DNA of 64,000 bases from Haematococcus lacustris (taxonomy: Eukaryota > Chlorophyta > Chlorophyceae > Chlamydomonadales > Haematococcaceae), in NCBI GenBank assembly GCA_030144725.1, contig JASKMD010000021.1, forward strand, positions 4,162,825-4,226,824, given 5' to 3'. The first letter of the stretch is position 1. Each line of letters begins with the position of its first letter. The translations under genes were made by a program, and so were the position numbers. Below are positions 10,094 to 22,400 of this stretch, piece after piece. The notes beneath the pieces are model-generated. The model was not told the origin of the DNA and did not search any database. It worked only from the letters and a program-made list of their open reading frames with translations.

Positions 10094-10768
10094 GTGCAAG
10101 TGATTGAGTGTTTGCTGCAAGGCAGGCGGCACCCGGATGGCATCCAGGGTGAGGCCAGCAACACCGATGGAGTGAGTGAGGGGAGGGACGATGGAGAGGG
10201 GTGGGTGGGCAAGATGGACATGAGGCAGCTGTGTTTGTGGTCAGATGGTTGTGCATCACAGTTCAAGGGGGCCAAGGCCATTAGGTTGCATTGGCACCTA
10301 GCTAATAGGTTTGGGGTGCCTGTACAATGGTCATATGGTGCCACATCGCATTTCAAGAGCACGCATGACTCTGAGGGTGGGGTGGCTAAGAGGGAGTGGA
10401 GGGAGCAGATGCTAGTGCATCCTGAACTCGTGGGAAAAGTGTGTGGGGCTGCTGTGCTGACTGATTGGGCTAACAAGCATTTTGCTGTACCATGCCATGC
10501 ACAAGACACCAGTACCAGCCACCGGCAACGTGGACACATCATGCGTCGGCGCTACCTGGTGCTGGACGACGCTAGGCAAGCAGGTGTATGCAGTATGCCT
10601 GAGGCTGATGTGGAACGCATGCATGATAAGGTGGAGGGGTGCAGGGCAATGCACCGCATGGTGTTCACACCTGACAGGGAGCAGCCTCAATGGGCCATGG
10701 CTGCTTGTGCATGCAGCACGTGCATGAGTGTGCCATGCCTGCCATGCCCCGGCACAGATGCACATTAG
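10094..10768 (+). CDS. DDE/integrase-like transposase domain of the nested transposon
   Basis: The frame is open from 10094, with the first in-frame ATG at 10214. It contains LCLWSDGCASQFKGAKAIRL and then GATSHFKSTHDSEGGVAKRE. The pairing of a W-S-D-G strand with a downstream S-H-x-K-x-x-x-D-x-x-G-G helix is the second-acidic-residue region of retroviral-integrase-like transposases found in large eukaryotic TE families, including KDZ-like ones. The first catalytic Asp should lie upstream and is not identified, so the gene may be incomplete or need splicing with the coiled-coil frame. The C-terminal part is Cys/His-rich and stops at 10766. Family placement is inference. Confidence 0.6.
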   Translation: MQVIECLLQGRRHPDGIQGEASNTDGVSEGRDDGEGWVGKMDMRQLCLWSDGCASQFKGAKAIRLHWHLANRFGVPVQWSYGATSHFKSTHDSEGGVAKREWREQMLVHPELVGKVCGAAVLTDWANKHFAVPCHAQDTSTSHRQRGHIMRRRYLVLDDARQAGVCSMPEADVERMHDKVEGCRAMHRMVFTPDREQPQWAMAACACSTCMSVPCLPCPGTDAH

Positions 10769-10891
10769 CCCGAGCATTTCGCTAGCTTCGCCTTGATGAG
10801 CTGCACCGCCCTACGCAGGAATCGTTGGAAAACTCTTATAGACCAGAAAGATTTTATCAGGGGTGCAGCCAATGGCGGGGGTGACCAGTAG

Positions 10892-11156
10892 TGTGTGCCC
10901 CCTTTGTTGAGCTGTTATCAGCTGACATTAGCGCATGTTTTGTCATGCCAATTCTACACAATAGCCCTAACGGGTCAGGCAATAGTGTAGGTGGTAGGCA
11001 CTCATGCACCATATCCATGTGCACTGGGTTTACTCCACACAGCCCAATAACACCATTTGAGTTTGGTCACTATTCCCCACTAGTATACTCCCGCTAGTGG
11101 CTGCTAGTGGGTACTACTAATCCGGCTCAAATGGAGGCCCTAGTGAGGGACAAGAG
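10892..11156 (+). ncRNA. Conserved 3' noncoding region of copy B (candidate guide RNA scaffold)
   Basis: Homologous to the 3' ends of copies C, D, E and F: it starts TGTGTGCCCCCTTTGTTGAG after the stop and ends GGCCCTAGTGAGGGACAAG. In this copy the left arm of the terminal hairpin (11055-11132) has decayed by C-to-T changes, so the stem is imperfect. In characterised TnpB and Fanzor systems the guide RNA comes from this part of the element; expression here is untested. Confidence 0.4.
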
Positions 11157-11172
11157 GACTGAGCAGACAGTA
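11157..11172 (+). repeat. Target-site duplication, right of copy B
   Basis: Perfect repeat of 7764-7779. It starts within what would be the GGCTG terminus of other copies (here GGACTG). Confidence 0.85.
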
Positions 11173-11752
11173 ATTGTGAGTACTAGGTTTACCCGTCCAC
11201 CCCTGTCCAATCTGAGAGAAAACTTGTTACACTCCCGCACCAGCACCCATTCCTACAAGGCCTACCCCCTGAGCTTGAAACAAATGACCCAGCACAACCG
11301 CAGCAGCAACCTTGCCCGTTCTCTGCGTTGCAGTGTGTTGCAGCCCAACGTCAACAGCCAACGTGTTATAAGTCTCCCTCACCCCTGTCGGCCTCATTCA
11401 TGTCAACTCCTGGCAGCTTCCCTGTCTCATGCCTAGCACCGAGGCACACCCCAACCGGACTTTCCTTCCGTACATGCAGTCGAAGCTGAACGCTGAGGCC
11501 AATGCCCCAGGATTGACATGCATGCCATGCCGCCTGAAACAAAAACTAGTCCTGAAGACCTAAGACAGAGGACCACGCCGGCTCCAGCGGCGGCGGTGAC
11601 ATTAAAGCACTTCCCCTTGACTGGTCTGTAGTGGAAACACCCCTCTATATACAGGGGCAGGGGCGGTGTGTCAGTGCAGGGGCCAGGGCTCACCCAAGCA
11701 CCCCCAGCGGCAGCACCCAATCACCGCCAGTGAGAGGGTGCGGTGCGGTGCC
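11173..11752. other. 3' flank of the TOC159-like gene, no other gene seen
   Basis: Downstream of the TOC159-like stop on the minus strand. A TTACA on the plus strand (11227-11231) gives a minus-strand TGTAA about 520 bases past the stop and could be its polyadenylation signal. Open frames here show no domain. Confidence 0.35.
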
Positions 11753-14700
11753 TCAGTGCGGTGGCCGGGGGTTCTGGTGCCCCCAGCTCAGCACACACTG
11801 CTCATACAGCAGGCGGCCCAGCGGCACTGCCATGGCCAGGATGCCGGCCCACCAATGGCGCCCCGAATGCACCTGCAGGCAGTGCAACAGATAGGGTAGG
11901 AGGCTGAGAGGGCCGAGGGCAAGGGCAGGGGTGACTGGGGTGCTGGTGTCGATGGTGATCATAGTGGTGCTGGTGGTGGTGGTAGTGGTGGTGGGTTGCC
12001 AGTGGTGGGTACTGTGGGCTATGTGGGGTGGGGCAGAGAACGGGACTCGAGGATGTGACTAACGGAGAACTGGGTGGTGGTGGGGTGGTGATGGGGTGAC
12101 GGCAGTGGTGGGGTGGGACATGCTTGTGTCAGGGACCCCAGTGCGGTGTGACCACTAGGCCAGCCTAGCTGCACTGGAGAGTGAGAGAGATTGCATTTGA
12201 CTCCCACACAACAGCAGCAGCCCACGTTGGTTTGCTGGAACATGTGAGGTAGCGTTTAATTCGCCCCTCTATGCTGCACTTGGCTAGAGCACACCGAAGG
12301 TATTATCTTTTGAATGCAGTGGCTGGAGCAGCGAGTCTGTTGCGTTCCTCATGCCCTGCACTAGTCTAGTGTAGCCTGCTCCTAGCTGCTCCTGCCTCCT
12401 AGCTGCCCAGCTCCAACCCAGGACATGACCAGGCTTCATGGTAGCACTGCAGCACACACCTAGCCTGCTTGCTGCCTCAGCCTATTCCCTCTACGCCAGA
12501 GGGCAGCAGGGGCAGCAGCAGCAGCAGCAACAAAGCAGCAGCGACAAAGTAGCAGCCAGGCAAATGAACTGCATGTCAGGAAGGGATCAGAGGTCTGAGC
12601 AGTGGACCTGGCAAGCTAGGCCATTGACACAGCTTGCGATGGCAGCCCAGACGGCTGTGGCCAGCACCTCACCTTCAAGCTCAGCCCTGCCTTGCCACGG
12701 TTGCTCAGCTGCAAGCGTGCACCACACACGTCCTTGCGCCGCCCTCGCACCTGCAACCATGCAAGCTGCTGCGCAAAGTGACCCACAAACCCACCATGCG
12801 CCATGCCCTACATCCATGCACTGCGTCAGGTCCATATCCTGCTCCATGTGATAAGCATGTGACCCATGCACACGCAGGACATGCATGGATCTGCATGGAC
12901 GTCTATGCATCAGCCCACCTGCATGGAGGCTGCTGCCGCTGCCATGAGCTCTCCCTTGTGGCTGAGCATGCTGAGGTTGACCCCCAAGGGGGTAGGGCGC
13001 CTGCAACAGCACCCAATCGGCCACCCCTTCAGCCACACCAGCGGACCACACCTGGTCACACTCAACATGGTCACACTACCCAGCAGCAGGTCACACCTGG
13101 CAGTTATAGGTCACACAGCCAACAAGAGCCCCATGAGCCTCACTACCAGACATCCAGCTTAAGGCCAGCACCGGCTTCTACCCAGCTTCCTTACAACTGC
13201 CAGCCAGCAGGCAGCAGCTGGTGCCATCCAGCAGCACCTTACAGGCTAAGGCAACCAACAGTGCCACATGCTGCACTCTCACATCAAAGAGTGTGAAAGG
13301 GGGTGTTTCTGCCCACACCACACATGCCAGCGCTGTGTGGTCACACCCACCGGCTTCTGAGTAGCTGCTGCATGTCCGCAGTGACCTCCACATTGAAGCC
13401 CAGGGCCATGGCGGGGTCGAGGGAGGCTGCAGGCACAGTGCAGTTGTCAGGTAGTTGGTGAAGTGGTTCACGTGGGCTGGGGTGGGCAGGTGGGTGCATG
13501 TGAGGCACAAGGCAGGTGGTGTTGACAGGAGGGTGCATGCGAGCCGCCAGGCAGGTGCTGTTGGCAGCCCACTGCGCCGTCTGGCTTGCCCCTTACTTTG
13601 TGGGCCCCCCCCCATCACTGCCAGCCCAGCAGCTGAGGCGGGGGAGGCCGTGCCCCAGGGTGCTGCCACCAGCGCCCCCGCGGCCGCCAGGTCCAGGGGC
13701 AGGGTGGGGCCGAGCTGGCTGCTCCAACTGTCCTGCAGTCGCAGCCCCATCGCCAGGGGGCCGCGATCCAGGCGCCCACCCTCTGCATGGGCACAGAGAC
13801 GCGGGGCTGAGAAGGGGCGGATGGCTGGAAAGGGACCGTGTGTGTGGGGTGATTACGGGGGGGGCCCAGGGAGGGGGCTGAAGGGGGAGGGGTGCCGGGT
13901 TGGGTGGCGGGCAGGTTTCCTCTTGGCTCACCTGCCAGGCGTGTGAGCAGCACCCCCAAGGTGGCCTGGTGCCCGGCCAGCCCCAGTGGCAGCCCTTGGC
14001 GCCGCAGGTCGGCCCGCAGCCCCACCAGGGCGTCCAGGGTGCCTGGGGTGCCGGTGGTCTGCATGGCAGCCAGGCACACAGCCTCTGCTGCATGCAGTGC
14101 CTCCCACCAACCCTCCACCAACCACATCGCTCCAACCCTCCACATCGCTCCAACCCTCCACCAACCACATCGCTCTGGTAAGAGGCTGAGGTTGCTCCGT
14201 CCTCCCCAACCTCCTCCACCAGCCCTGGCCCAGATCTGGCCCTCATTTGCCCCCACCTCCTGCCCTAACCCCCAGCCCCCTTCTCGCCCCCTTTGCCCCC
14301 ACCTGCTGCCCTCCTACCCTCAGCCCAGCCCCCGCTGCCCGCCCCTGCTCTGACCTGCAGATCAGCGGAGAGGGAGGTGGTGGTGCGGCCCAAAGGGTCG
14401 TGATAAAGAGTGGCCTCACTCCTCCCCTGCAGTGCCATCTGGCCCTTGTTCACCTGCGGACAGAAGGGGGTCACACTTCTAGCCCGCCCTGGTCACACAT
14501 CCCTGTCCCTGCTCATGCCCCTGCCGTGTAATGCCCCAGCCATGCCCCCTGACCCAGCTTTTCCACAAGTCTGTCAAGTTGTTTGTGGGAAGCAGGAGGT
14601 GCGCTGGGCTACCATACCTGGCCATACCACCAGCACCTTGTTGCACCAACACCAAGCCCATAGCATCGATACCAAGAACGTCTCCTTCAGCAACTGACAC

Positions 14701-16422
14701 CAATCCCCCCTCTTCCAGCCTCCTCCCACACCAGCCAGGCCAGGCCCACAGCACCACCACCAAGGGCAGCTCCTCCACCTCAGACACCAGGGCTGCTGAC
14801 CACAGTCTCCCACTCATGTCTGTGTTGAGCAGCCTCACCTACCTCACCATCAGCCACCCCCAGCCACCCTCCCCTCCCCCCTTATGGCCCCCTGCCCCTT
14901 GCCTCCTGCTGCTTGCCTGCGCTGACAGGAAATGGTGGATGGGCACCCCCCCCAGCAGGTCCTCCTCGCCCTCCTGCCATACGATGAGAGGGCGGCGAGG
15001 GCGCCTGCTGCCCTGCTTCTTGGCCTTGGCCTTGGCCTTGCCCTTCACAGGCCATCCACGGGCAGCCGGGGGGGTAGCAGAAGCGGGCTCAGGGGCGGGG
15101 CCAGGGCCAGGTCCTGTGCTGGCCACCTGAGCAGGCAGCGGCAAGAAAGGCATGGAGGGATGGAGGAGGGAGGATGGTGCAACAGAGAATGGAGGGATGG
15201 AGGGAGGGGGAGGGACAGCAACGGCTCGACAAGGTGCGTTGAGGCGTGGAGGGAGCTAGGTGGAACACAGGATGGAGGGAAGCGGAGGAAAGGAGGGAGG
15301 GAAAGCAGGAGGGAGGAGTAGGAGGGAGGAAGCAGGAAGCAGGGCGGCACGGTGGCTGCTGATTAGCTTGATGCTGCTGCTGATGCTGCTGATGCTGCTG
15401 ATGCTGCTGCTGCTAGGTCTGGGGTTGCTGCTGCTGCACACAAGGATAACTGCGGTGCCTTAGCCTCATGTTGCCATCACCACACCCCTCATCTCAGCAC
15501 TGCCAAACATTTTGACTGGAAGCACAGGGCTGCAAGGCCATTGGCTGCAGGTGCAGTGCCTTGGGCTCCTCCCCCTCCTGCCCCCTCCCGCCTTCTCCCC
15601 GCCCTCCCGCCCCTCACCCTTCTCCCACACTCCTGTGATCCTCTCTTCTGCCACAGCCTGCCTGGCCTCCCTCACTCTTTACCTCCCTCTCTCTCTCTCT
15701 GTTCAGCACGCTCACCTGCAGCGGGGTAGGGGAGGCACTAGTGGGGACCAGGATGGGGGCGGAGGCTGAGCTGGGGGGCCTTGGGGCTGGGGAAGGCCTA
15801 GGTGCCTCGTGGTGCACTGGCCGCCGCACCACCCCGTACCGCTCCATCTGCAAGCCTTCAATGTTGTCGCCCACATCCATACCTGCCAACATGGGCAGAA
15901 GGGAGGGGAAGGAGGAGAGAGGGGAAGGGGAGGGAGGTCAGGTCAGCAGGGGAGGGAGGGGGAGGCAGAGGGCGAGGAGGGCAGGAGGACAGCCCATTGC
16001 TTGTTGTGGTCGTCAGGTACAGCCTGGTCAGGTGTGGCTTACTGGAACATTACTGCAGTGCGGCTGCTAGCTTGGTAATGGTGGTGTTATGCTGTGTCTG
16101 TGGCTTAGGAAAGCAATGCATGCAGGTAGTGGTGTGGGTGTGGGTGTGGGTGGGTGTGGGTGTGGGTGGGTGTGGGTGTGGGTGTGGGTGTGGGTGTGGG
16201 TGTGGGTGTGGGTGTGGGTGTGGGTGTGGGTGTGGGTGTGGGTGTGGGTGTGGGTGTGGGTGTGGGTGTGGGTGTGGGTGTGGGTGTGGGTGTGGATGAA
16301 GAGGGCCGGCAGCCAGAGTGACAGGAGTGACCAGGGGAGGACAAGTGTGACCCACCGTGAGGTTCTAAAGAGGGGCGCACCACCCACCCACCCCCTGGCT
16401 CAGGTACACGGTACCTGGGGGG

Positions 16423-16484
<62 letters not shown>

Positions 16485-19400
16485 CAACAAGGTGTGTCAC
16501 CCCCAGTTTATGATAGCAGCAGGAGCAGCATCACCATCGTCTCAGCATGACCTGTAGGTGCAAGGGCTGTACTCTGCTACTCCACAGTGCTGCCATCACC
16601 ACCACAGCTGCCTGCTGCCCCACCACCTAGCGCCCTCCCCCTCGGCTACCCCAGCCCTCACTCACCGGTACGACCCAGGCGGGTGCACAGAGGGCGGCCG
16701 CTTGGTGGCCAGCCGGGGCGGCTCAGGTGTGATCTGGGAGTGAGAGGAGGCAGAAAAGGGTGATGTGGGGTGAGCATCAGATGCAAGCGTGTGAGTGGGG
16801 AGGGTGGCAAAGGGGTGAAGGACAGGGAAGACAGCATACAGGGGAGGGTCGACACATGCCCAGCACAGCGTCTCCCTTCCGTCCCTAATCTACGCGGTGC
16901 CCTCCTCCTTCCCCTCCTCACCCCTGCTTTGACCTCTCCCCTCATTCACCCCACCAAGCTGCCCTACCTACCCACCCCCTGCACTGACCCCACCTTGCCT
17001 CCTGCCAGCGTCGCGGTCTGGAAAGCCCTGGCCATCTTTGCCTTGTACTGGGCAGCCTGCGGGTGCAGTGAGGGTGCAGTGAGGGTGCAGTGAGGGTGCA
17101 GTTAGGGTGCATGACAGCCAGGGTGCATGTCAGATCCAGGTGGGCCAGCAGCCAGCACACACCCAGCCTGGTTGACAGCCGGATTGATGGGCGCATGGAC
17201 ATCTCCTTCATCAGCCGCCACCCCCTCTGTGTGGCCCCTACTCGCCCCCCCTGACCTCCCCCTGCTGCTTGCATTCCCCTGCACCCCTCATGTGTCAGCA
17301 AACACACACACACACTCACACACACACACCATGGCGGGTCCTGCACCCACCTGCTTCATTTGCATCACCGCAGCCTTGACCTGCCGGGTCATCTGCTTGC
17401 GCTGCTTGGCGTCCTTCATGCGCTGCACCTGGGCCTCTGCCTGACGCACCTAAGACCATGCCCAGACACCCCAGACAGCTCAGGGACCTGTTTAGGCAAC
17501 ATCGCCTGACATGACTTCACCAGGCGAGTGAGACCAGCCTGAACCTCAGGGGCCTGTTTAGGCAACACCGCCTGACCTGACGAAAGAACGTAAGTCAAGG
17601 AAACCCACACAGAGCCCACACAGCCACACAGCAGGAGGGAATGTGTACTTTGTTGGGAGAAGGATTTGAACCCTGGTACCCCCCAAATGCAAACACGGGA
17701 ATGCTGTCATGCAAGCATGTGAATCATGCCATCAGACTGAACGCATCAAATTCCCCATAAACACTGTAAACTGTAGCTTATGCTGTGCAATGGCAGCTAT
17801 GCTATGAGTTGAAGGGGCCAGGCCTGGAGAGGAAAGGCAGGCGGGGCGAGACCCAGGGCCATGGCAACCAGGGATTATGGCTGCCATGGGCTTCGGCTCA
17901 ATGTACTCCAACATTTCAGGTGATTGCCACAGCAGGTTTTCAGGTTCCATTTCAAGTTACGCAGCATCTCAGGTTATAGCCACAGCACAGTCACCGGGTG
18001 AGGGAAGTGGGGTGTGGGCTTGAAGGTGGCGTTGCATACACATGCAGGGGTGTCGGACACAGCAGTGTGCTCAGCGCTGCGGGTGGGAAGCCAGGCAGGT
18101 GGAAAACAGCCGTGAAGCTGAAACAGACTGATGCAGGCAGAGAGGGAGGGAGGGGGCCAGTGATGCGAGCTGACAGACGAAAGAGGTAGGGGGCTAGTGA
18201 TGCAGGCAAGGCATGACCGACCTGCATGATCTGGGAGTGGTCCGGGTACTGCAGCGGCTGGCTGAACTGCGTGGCCTGGGTGCACAGGTAGGGTAGGGGC
18301 AGGGAGCGGCCCGCACCCCCCATCATCTGGGCTAGGAGCACCCGCTGCTGCTCTGCCTGGGACATTGCGTTGCCTCCAGGACCACCACCACTGCCGCCAC
18401 TGCTGCCTTGCATCTGCGGGTGGGGGTGGGGTGGGGTGGGGTGGGGTGGGGTGGGGTGGGGTGGGGTGGGGTGGGGTGGGGTGGGGTGGGGTGGGGTGGG
18501 GTGGGGTGGGGTGGGGTGGGGTGGGGTGGGGTGGGGTGGGGTGGGGTGGGGTGGGGTGGGGTGGGGTGGGGTGGGCCTTTGTCAAGCTAACACCATCCTC
18601 GCCTGAACCAGATACAACCCAGCCTAACCACCTTACCTGCCCATGGTTTGCTATGCCTGTCTGATCAGCAGTCGCCCCAGCCACCCCTTCCTTTCCATGC
18701 CCCCGTACCTGCAGCATGTTCTCAGCGTCTGCCAGCAGTTTGGCGGACACCACCATGAGCAGCAGGTGGGGCTTCCAAGGCATGCCGTTGGCCAGGATCT
18801 GGGCCCCTGCGGCATTACGCCTGCATGAGGAGGAGGCAGGGAGGGAGAGCAGCCTGCTTGCTGAGCAGGGAAGGCAGGCAGCAGGAGGGAGGGAGAGCTC
18901 AGCAGCGGGGTAAGGGCAAGGCACACAGGGGGTCAGCTGGGGCCAGTAGACATGTTGTGGAATGACTGCATGACACCAAAGCAGCTAGGAGCCGCCAGGG
19001 GCAGCCAGGGGCAGCTGGAAGCAGGCAAGGACAGCCGATGGCAGCCAAGGGCAGCCAGTCAGGTAAAACATCAGATCAGATCAGGCCCTGAGTATGAGAT
19101 TGCCTCAAAGGAGTGACCAGTCGTGACTATTATTCATGGTTAGGGTCACCATTACATAGGATGGGTTGACTAGCTGCCAGTGCTTAGTCAGTCACATTGC
19201 TTCATGCTTGAAGCATACACAAGCTGGCCGGCCTAGCTGGGGACAGTGCGTGGCTCCAGTGCACAGGGCCTGGGTCACACCTGCTCACGTCAGCATGTCA
19301 CACTCTGGTGTTCACTGGCTCACACCAGGACCACACTTACTTGGAGCCCGGGTGTGACTCCACGAAGGCCATGGGGTTCATGAGGCGGTCGTCGCCTGAG

Positions 19401-22400
19401 GCGGTGCGGATGACCTGCAGGCAGCAGGCCAACAACCAGATCAAGGTCAGAGTCAGGGCCAGGGCCAGGGCCAGGGCCAGGGTGGGAGCTGAGCCAAAGT
19501 GTGGCTCCTTTACTACTTACTACTAGTCTTGCACAAAGAGAACCTGCTAGCAGCTTACAGCTCCACCTCCTCCCCCCTGTGAGCCATAGGGTCGGGTCGG
19601 GTGGGGTCGGGTCGGGTCGAGGCTGGGCAGGGCAGCCCTAGGTGATCACAATCCTCTGCAGGGAGTAGCAGCAGCGGGTTGGCTTCTCACCTGCTGCAGG
19701 GTGTGGCTGCGCTGGTTTGCCCACTGCTCAAAGGGGGTGGGGAAGCCGCGGGTGCAGCTGGGTGGGGGGGAGCCTGCAGTGCAAGGTGACAGTGCGGGCA
19801 GCAGGGGGTGATCCAGGCTGTCAGGCAGGGGCAGGTGGCAGGGGCGGGTGGCAGGGGGCAGCAGTGGGGAGGACTGGTGGTCAGCCAGGTCGGTCACAGG
19901 GGGGGAGGAGGGAGAGGGGGGTCACAACTTGGTAAGGGGCTGGAGGGCGGCACGGGCCAGAAAGGAGGAGGGGCAGCAGCCGATGAAGGCCAGCACTCTG
20001 CCAGGTGGACTGAGGCTTAGGGGCCAGCTGGTCATCCTTGCAGCCTTCCTCACCCCACCAGCCCTTCAGCTGGGTGGCTGCTGGCCCATGGCCAACAGCC
20101 TGTCTGTTCATGCTTGCATGCTTGCATGCTTGCATGCTTGCATGCCACCGCTTGCCTACCTGCATGGGTGAGTGCTACGATGGTGTTTAGCCAGAAGGCC
20201 TGGCCCAGCGCCTCGCTCAGGCCCTTGAGGGCGGGCAGCTCGGCTCCAAAGCGCGTGCCACCGCCGCCATCCAGCCGCTCCACAAACACCACCAGGTCAG
20301 GGGCATGGCGCTGGTAGGCACTGCTTGACCAGGAGGGGGCAGGGGAGGAGGGGGGGGTAGGGAGGAGGGGGTAGGGAGGAGGGGGGAGGGAGGAGGGGGG
20401 GCGGGAGGAGGGGGGGCAGGAGGAGGAGGGAGGGAGGAGGGGTGGCGGGGTGGGGAAGAGAGGATAGAGGAAAGGTCACAGGTAGGTATTGCTTGACAAG
20501 GGGGGTGTACAATGTACAGGGGGCAGCAGGGGAGGAGCGGGGGTGGGATGAGGGGCAGGGTGGAGGCAGTGTATCAGGGCAGAGGGAAGGAGAGCCTGTG
20601 GCAGCTAGGAGTGTGGGGCAGCTAGGAGATCAAGGAGGGTTGCGTTGCACAGACTGTGTTTGAGGAGGGGCCAGCAGGGGGGAGGAAAGAAAGGAGGGGG
20701 TGGTGGGGCGGGTGGTCGGGGTGGGAAAGTGAGGAAAGTCTTAGTTAACATAGAGGGCTAGGCAGGTGGACAGTTTCCTTCAGGTGAGGCTCAATGGGCT
20801 CAATGTGAGGTGAGGCTGAGGGCAGGGCACGGGCAAGGTAGGAGAAAGGAATGAGGGAGAGGGGAGGGGGGGAGGGGGGGTGAGGGGTGGTGGGGGGGTG
20901 GGGGGGGGTGGGGGGGTGGGGGGGGGTGGGGGGGTGGGGGTGTCGTCAGCTTCACGGCCTACCCACCGCCGCACCTCCCTCAGCACCCTGGCGTTGTGAG
21001 CCACCCCACTGGCTGCCGCCACCAGGCCCGGGGTGTCGATGATCTCCAGGGAGATGCCTGAGGTGCAGCCCTGCAGGCTCAGGGGTGCGGCAGCGTGACT
21101 CACGTCAGCAAGCGGGGGCGGCTGCTTGAGTCAGGTGGCCGGCAGGGAGCGGCGATGGCAGCAGCCGCACAACATGCCAACAGCACCACCATCAGGTGGG
21201 CAGGGACGGCAGCAGCACAGGGGCGCTGCCAAGCCTGCATTGCCTGCTGCTGCAGTTACCCCTCTGAGCAAACAATGCTACTTAGGACACATTTGCCAAG
21301 GGGGAGCCAGGGTGGGGGCCAGGAGGGGGGCCAGGGTGGGGGGTGAGGAGGGGGGCCAGGGTGGGGGGTGAGGAGGGGGGCCAGGGTGGGGGGTGAGGAG
21401 GGGGGCCAGGGTGGGGGCCAGGGTGGGGGCCAGGGTGGGGGCCAGGGTGGGGGCCAGGGTGGGGGCCAGGGTGGGGGCCAGGGTGGGGGCCAGGGTGGGG
21501 GCCAGGGTGGGGGCCAGGGTGGGGGCCAGGGTGGGGGCCAGGGTGGGGGCCAGGGTGGGGGCCAGGGTGGGGGCCAGGGTGGGGGCCAGGGTGGGGGCCA
21601 GGGTGGGGGCCAGGGTGGGGGCCAGGGTGGGGGCCAGGGTGGGGGCCAGGGTGGGGGCCAGGGTGGGGGCCAGGGTGGGGGCCAGGGTGGGGGCCAGGGT
21701 GGGGGCCAGGGTGGGGGCCAGGGTGGGGGCCAGGGTGGGGGCCAGGGTGGGGGCCAGGGTGGGGGCCAGGGTGGGGGCCAGGGTGGGGGCCAGGGTGGGG
21801 GCCAGGGTGGGGGCCAGGGTGGGGGCCAGGGTGGGGGCCAGGGTGGGGGCCAGGGTGGGGGCCAGGGTGGGGGCCAGGGTGGGGGGTGAGGAGGGGGGCC
21901 AGGGTGGGGGCCAGGGTGGGGGCCAGGGTGGGGGCCAGGGTGGGGGCCAGGGTGGGGGCCAGGGTGGGGGCCAGGGTGGGGGCCAGGGTGGGGGCCAGGG
22001 TGGGGGGTGAGGAGGGGGGCCAGGGTGGGGGCCAGGGTGGGGGCCAGGGTGGGGGCCAGGGTGGGGGCCAGGGTGGGGGCCAGGGTGGGGGCCAGGGTGG
22101 GGGCCAGGGTGGGGGCCAGGGTGGGGGGTGAGGAGGGGGGCCAGGGTGGGGGCCAGGGTGGGGGCCAGGGTGGGGGCCAGGGTGGGGGCCAGGGTGGGGG
22201 CCAGGGTGGGGGCCAGGGTGGGGGCCAGGGTGGGGGCCAGGGTGGGGGCCAGGGTGGGGGCCAGGGTGGGGGCCAGGGTGGGGGCCAGGGTGGGGGCCAG
22301 GGTGGGGGCCAGGGTGGGGGCCAGGGTGGGGGCCAGGGTGGGGGCCAGGGTGGGGGCCAGGGTGGGGGCCAGGGTGGGGGCCAGGGTGGGGGCCAGGGTG

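Larger units (their letters stand above)
8565..10885 (+). mobile_element. 2.3 kb DDE-type DNA transposon with 26-bp TIRs, nested in copy B
   Basis: Perfect 26-bp terminal inverted repeats lie at 8565-8590 and 10860-10885, starting GTCACCCCCGCCATTGG. CAGTAG flanks both sides (8559-8564 and 10886-10891), giving a 6-bp target duplication; if the termini are read as GGTCACC it becomes 4 bp. The insertion sits exactly behind the TAG stop of the Fanzor-like frame. Inside are a Gln-rich coiled-coil frame and a transposase-like frame, both on the plus strand. TSD length and termini do not let me assign a superfamily. Confidence 0.88.
7780..11156 (+). mobile_element. Fanzor-like element copy B, 5'-truncated, split by a DNA transposon
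   Basis: The element is bounded by a perfect 16-base direct repeat. The left part carries a decayed C-terminal coding region ending in the family's RuvC-like motif and stop codon (about 7930-8564). It is then interrupted by a 2.3 kb TIR transposon (8565-10885) and resumes with the conserved 3' noncoding region (10892-11156). Removing the insert and one CAGTAG duplication restores the same junction seen in copies C and D (GGCACAGTA, then TGTGTGCCCCC). The N-terminal exons present in copy A are absent, so this copy is 5'-truncated. Confidence 0.8.

Noticed and set aside
12587..12607. Alternative last exon of the TOC159-like gene (VHCSDL then stop)
   Set aside because: Splices in phase, but gives a truncated C-terminus; the exon at 11753-11872 also splices in phase and supplies the hydrophobic C-terminal segment expected for this family.
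16050..16550. His/Thr, Pro/Thr or Val/Trp repeat frames
   Set aside because: Products of the (GGGTGT)n and (CAG)n intronic microsatellites.
17640..17770. tRNA-like T-arm (complement of GGATTTGAACCC)
   Set aside because: The T-stem does not pair over five bases and no matching acceptor or anticodon arm could be placed; probably a decayed tRNA-derived repeat or chance.
18365..18664. Gly/Val/Trp repeat frames
   Set aside because: Products of the (GGGGT)n intronic microsatellite.
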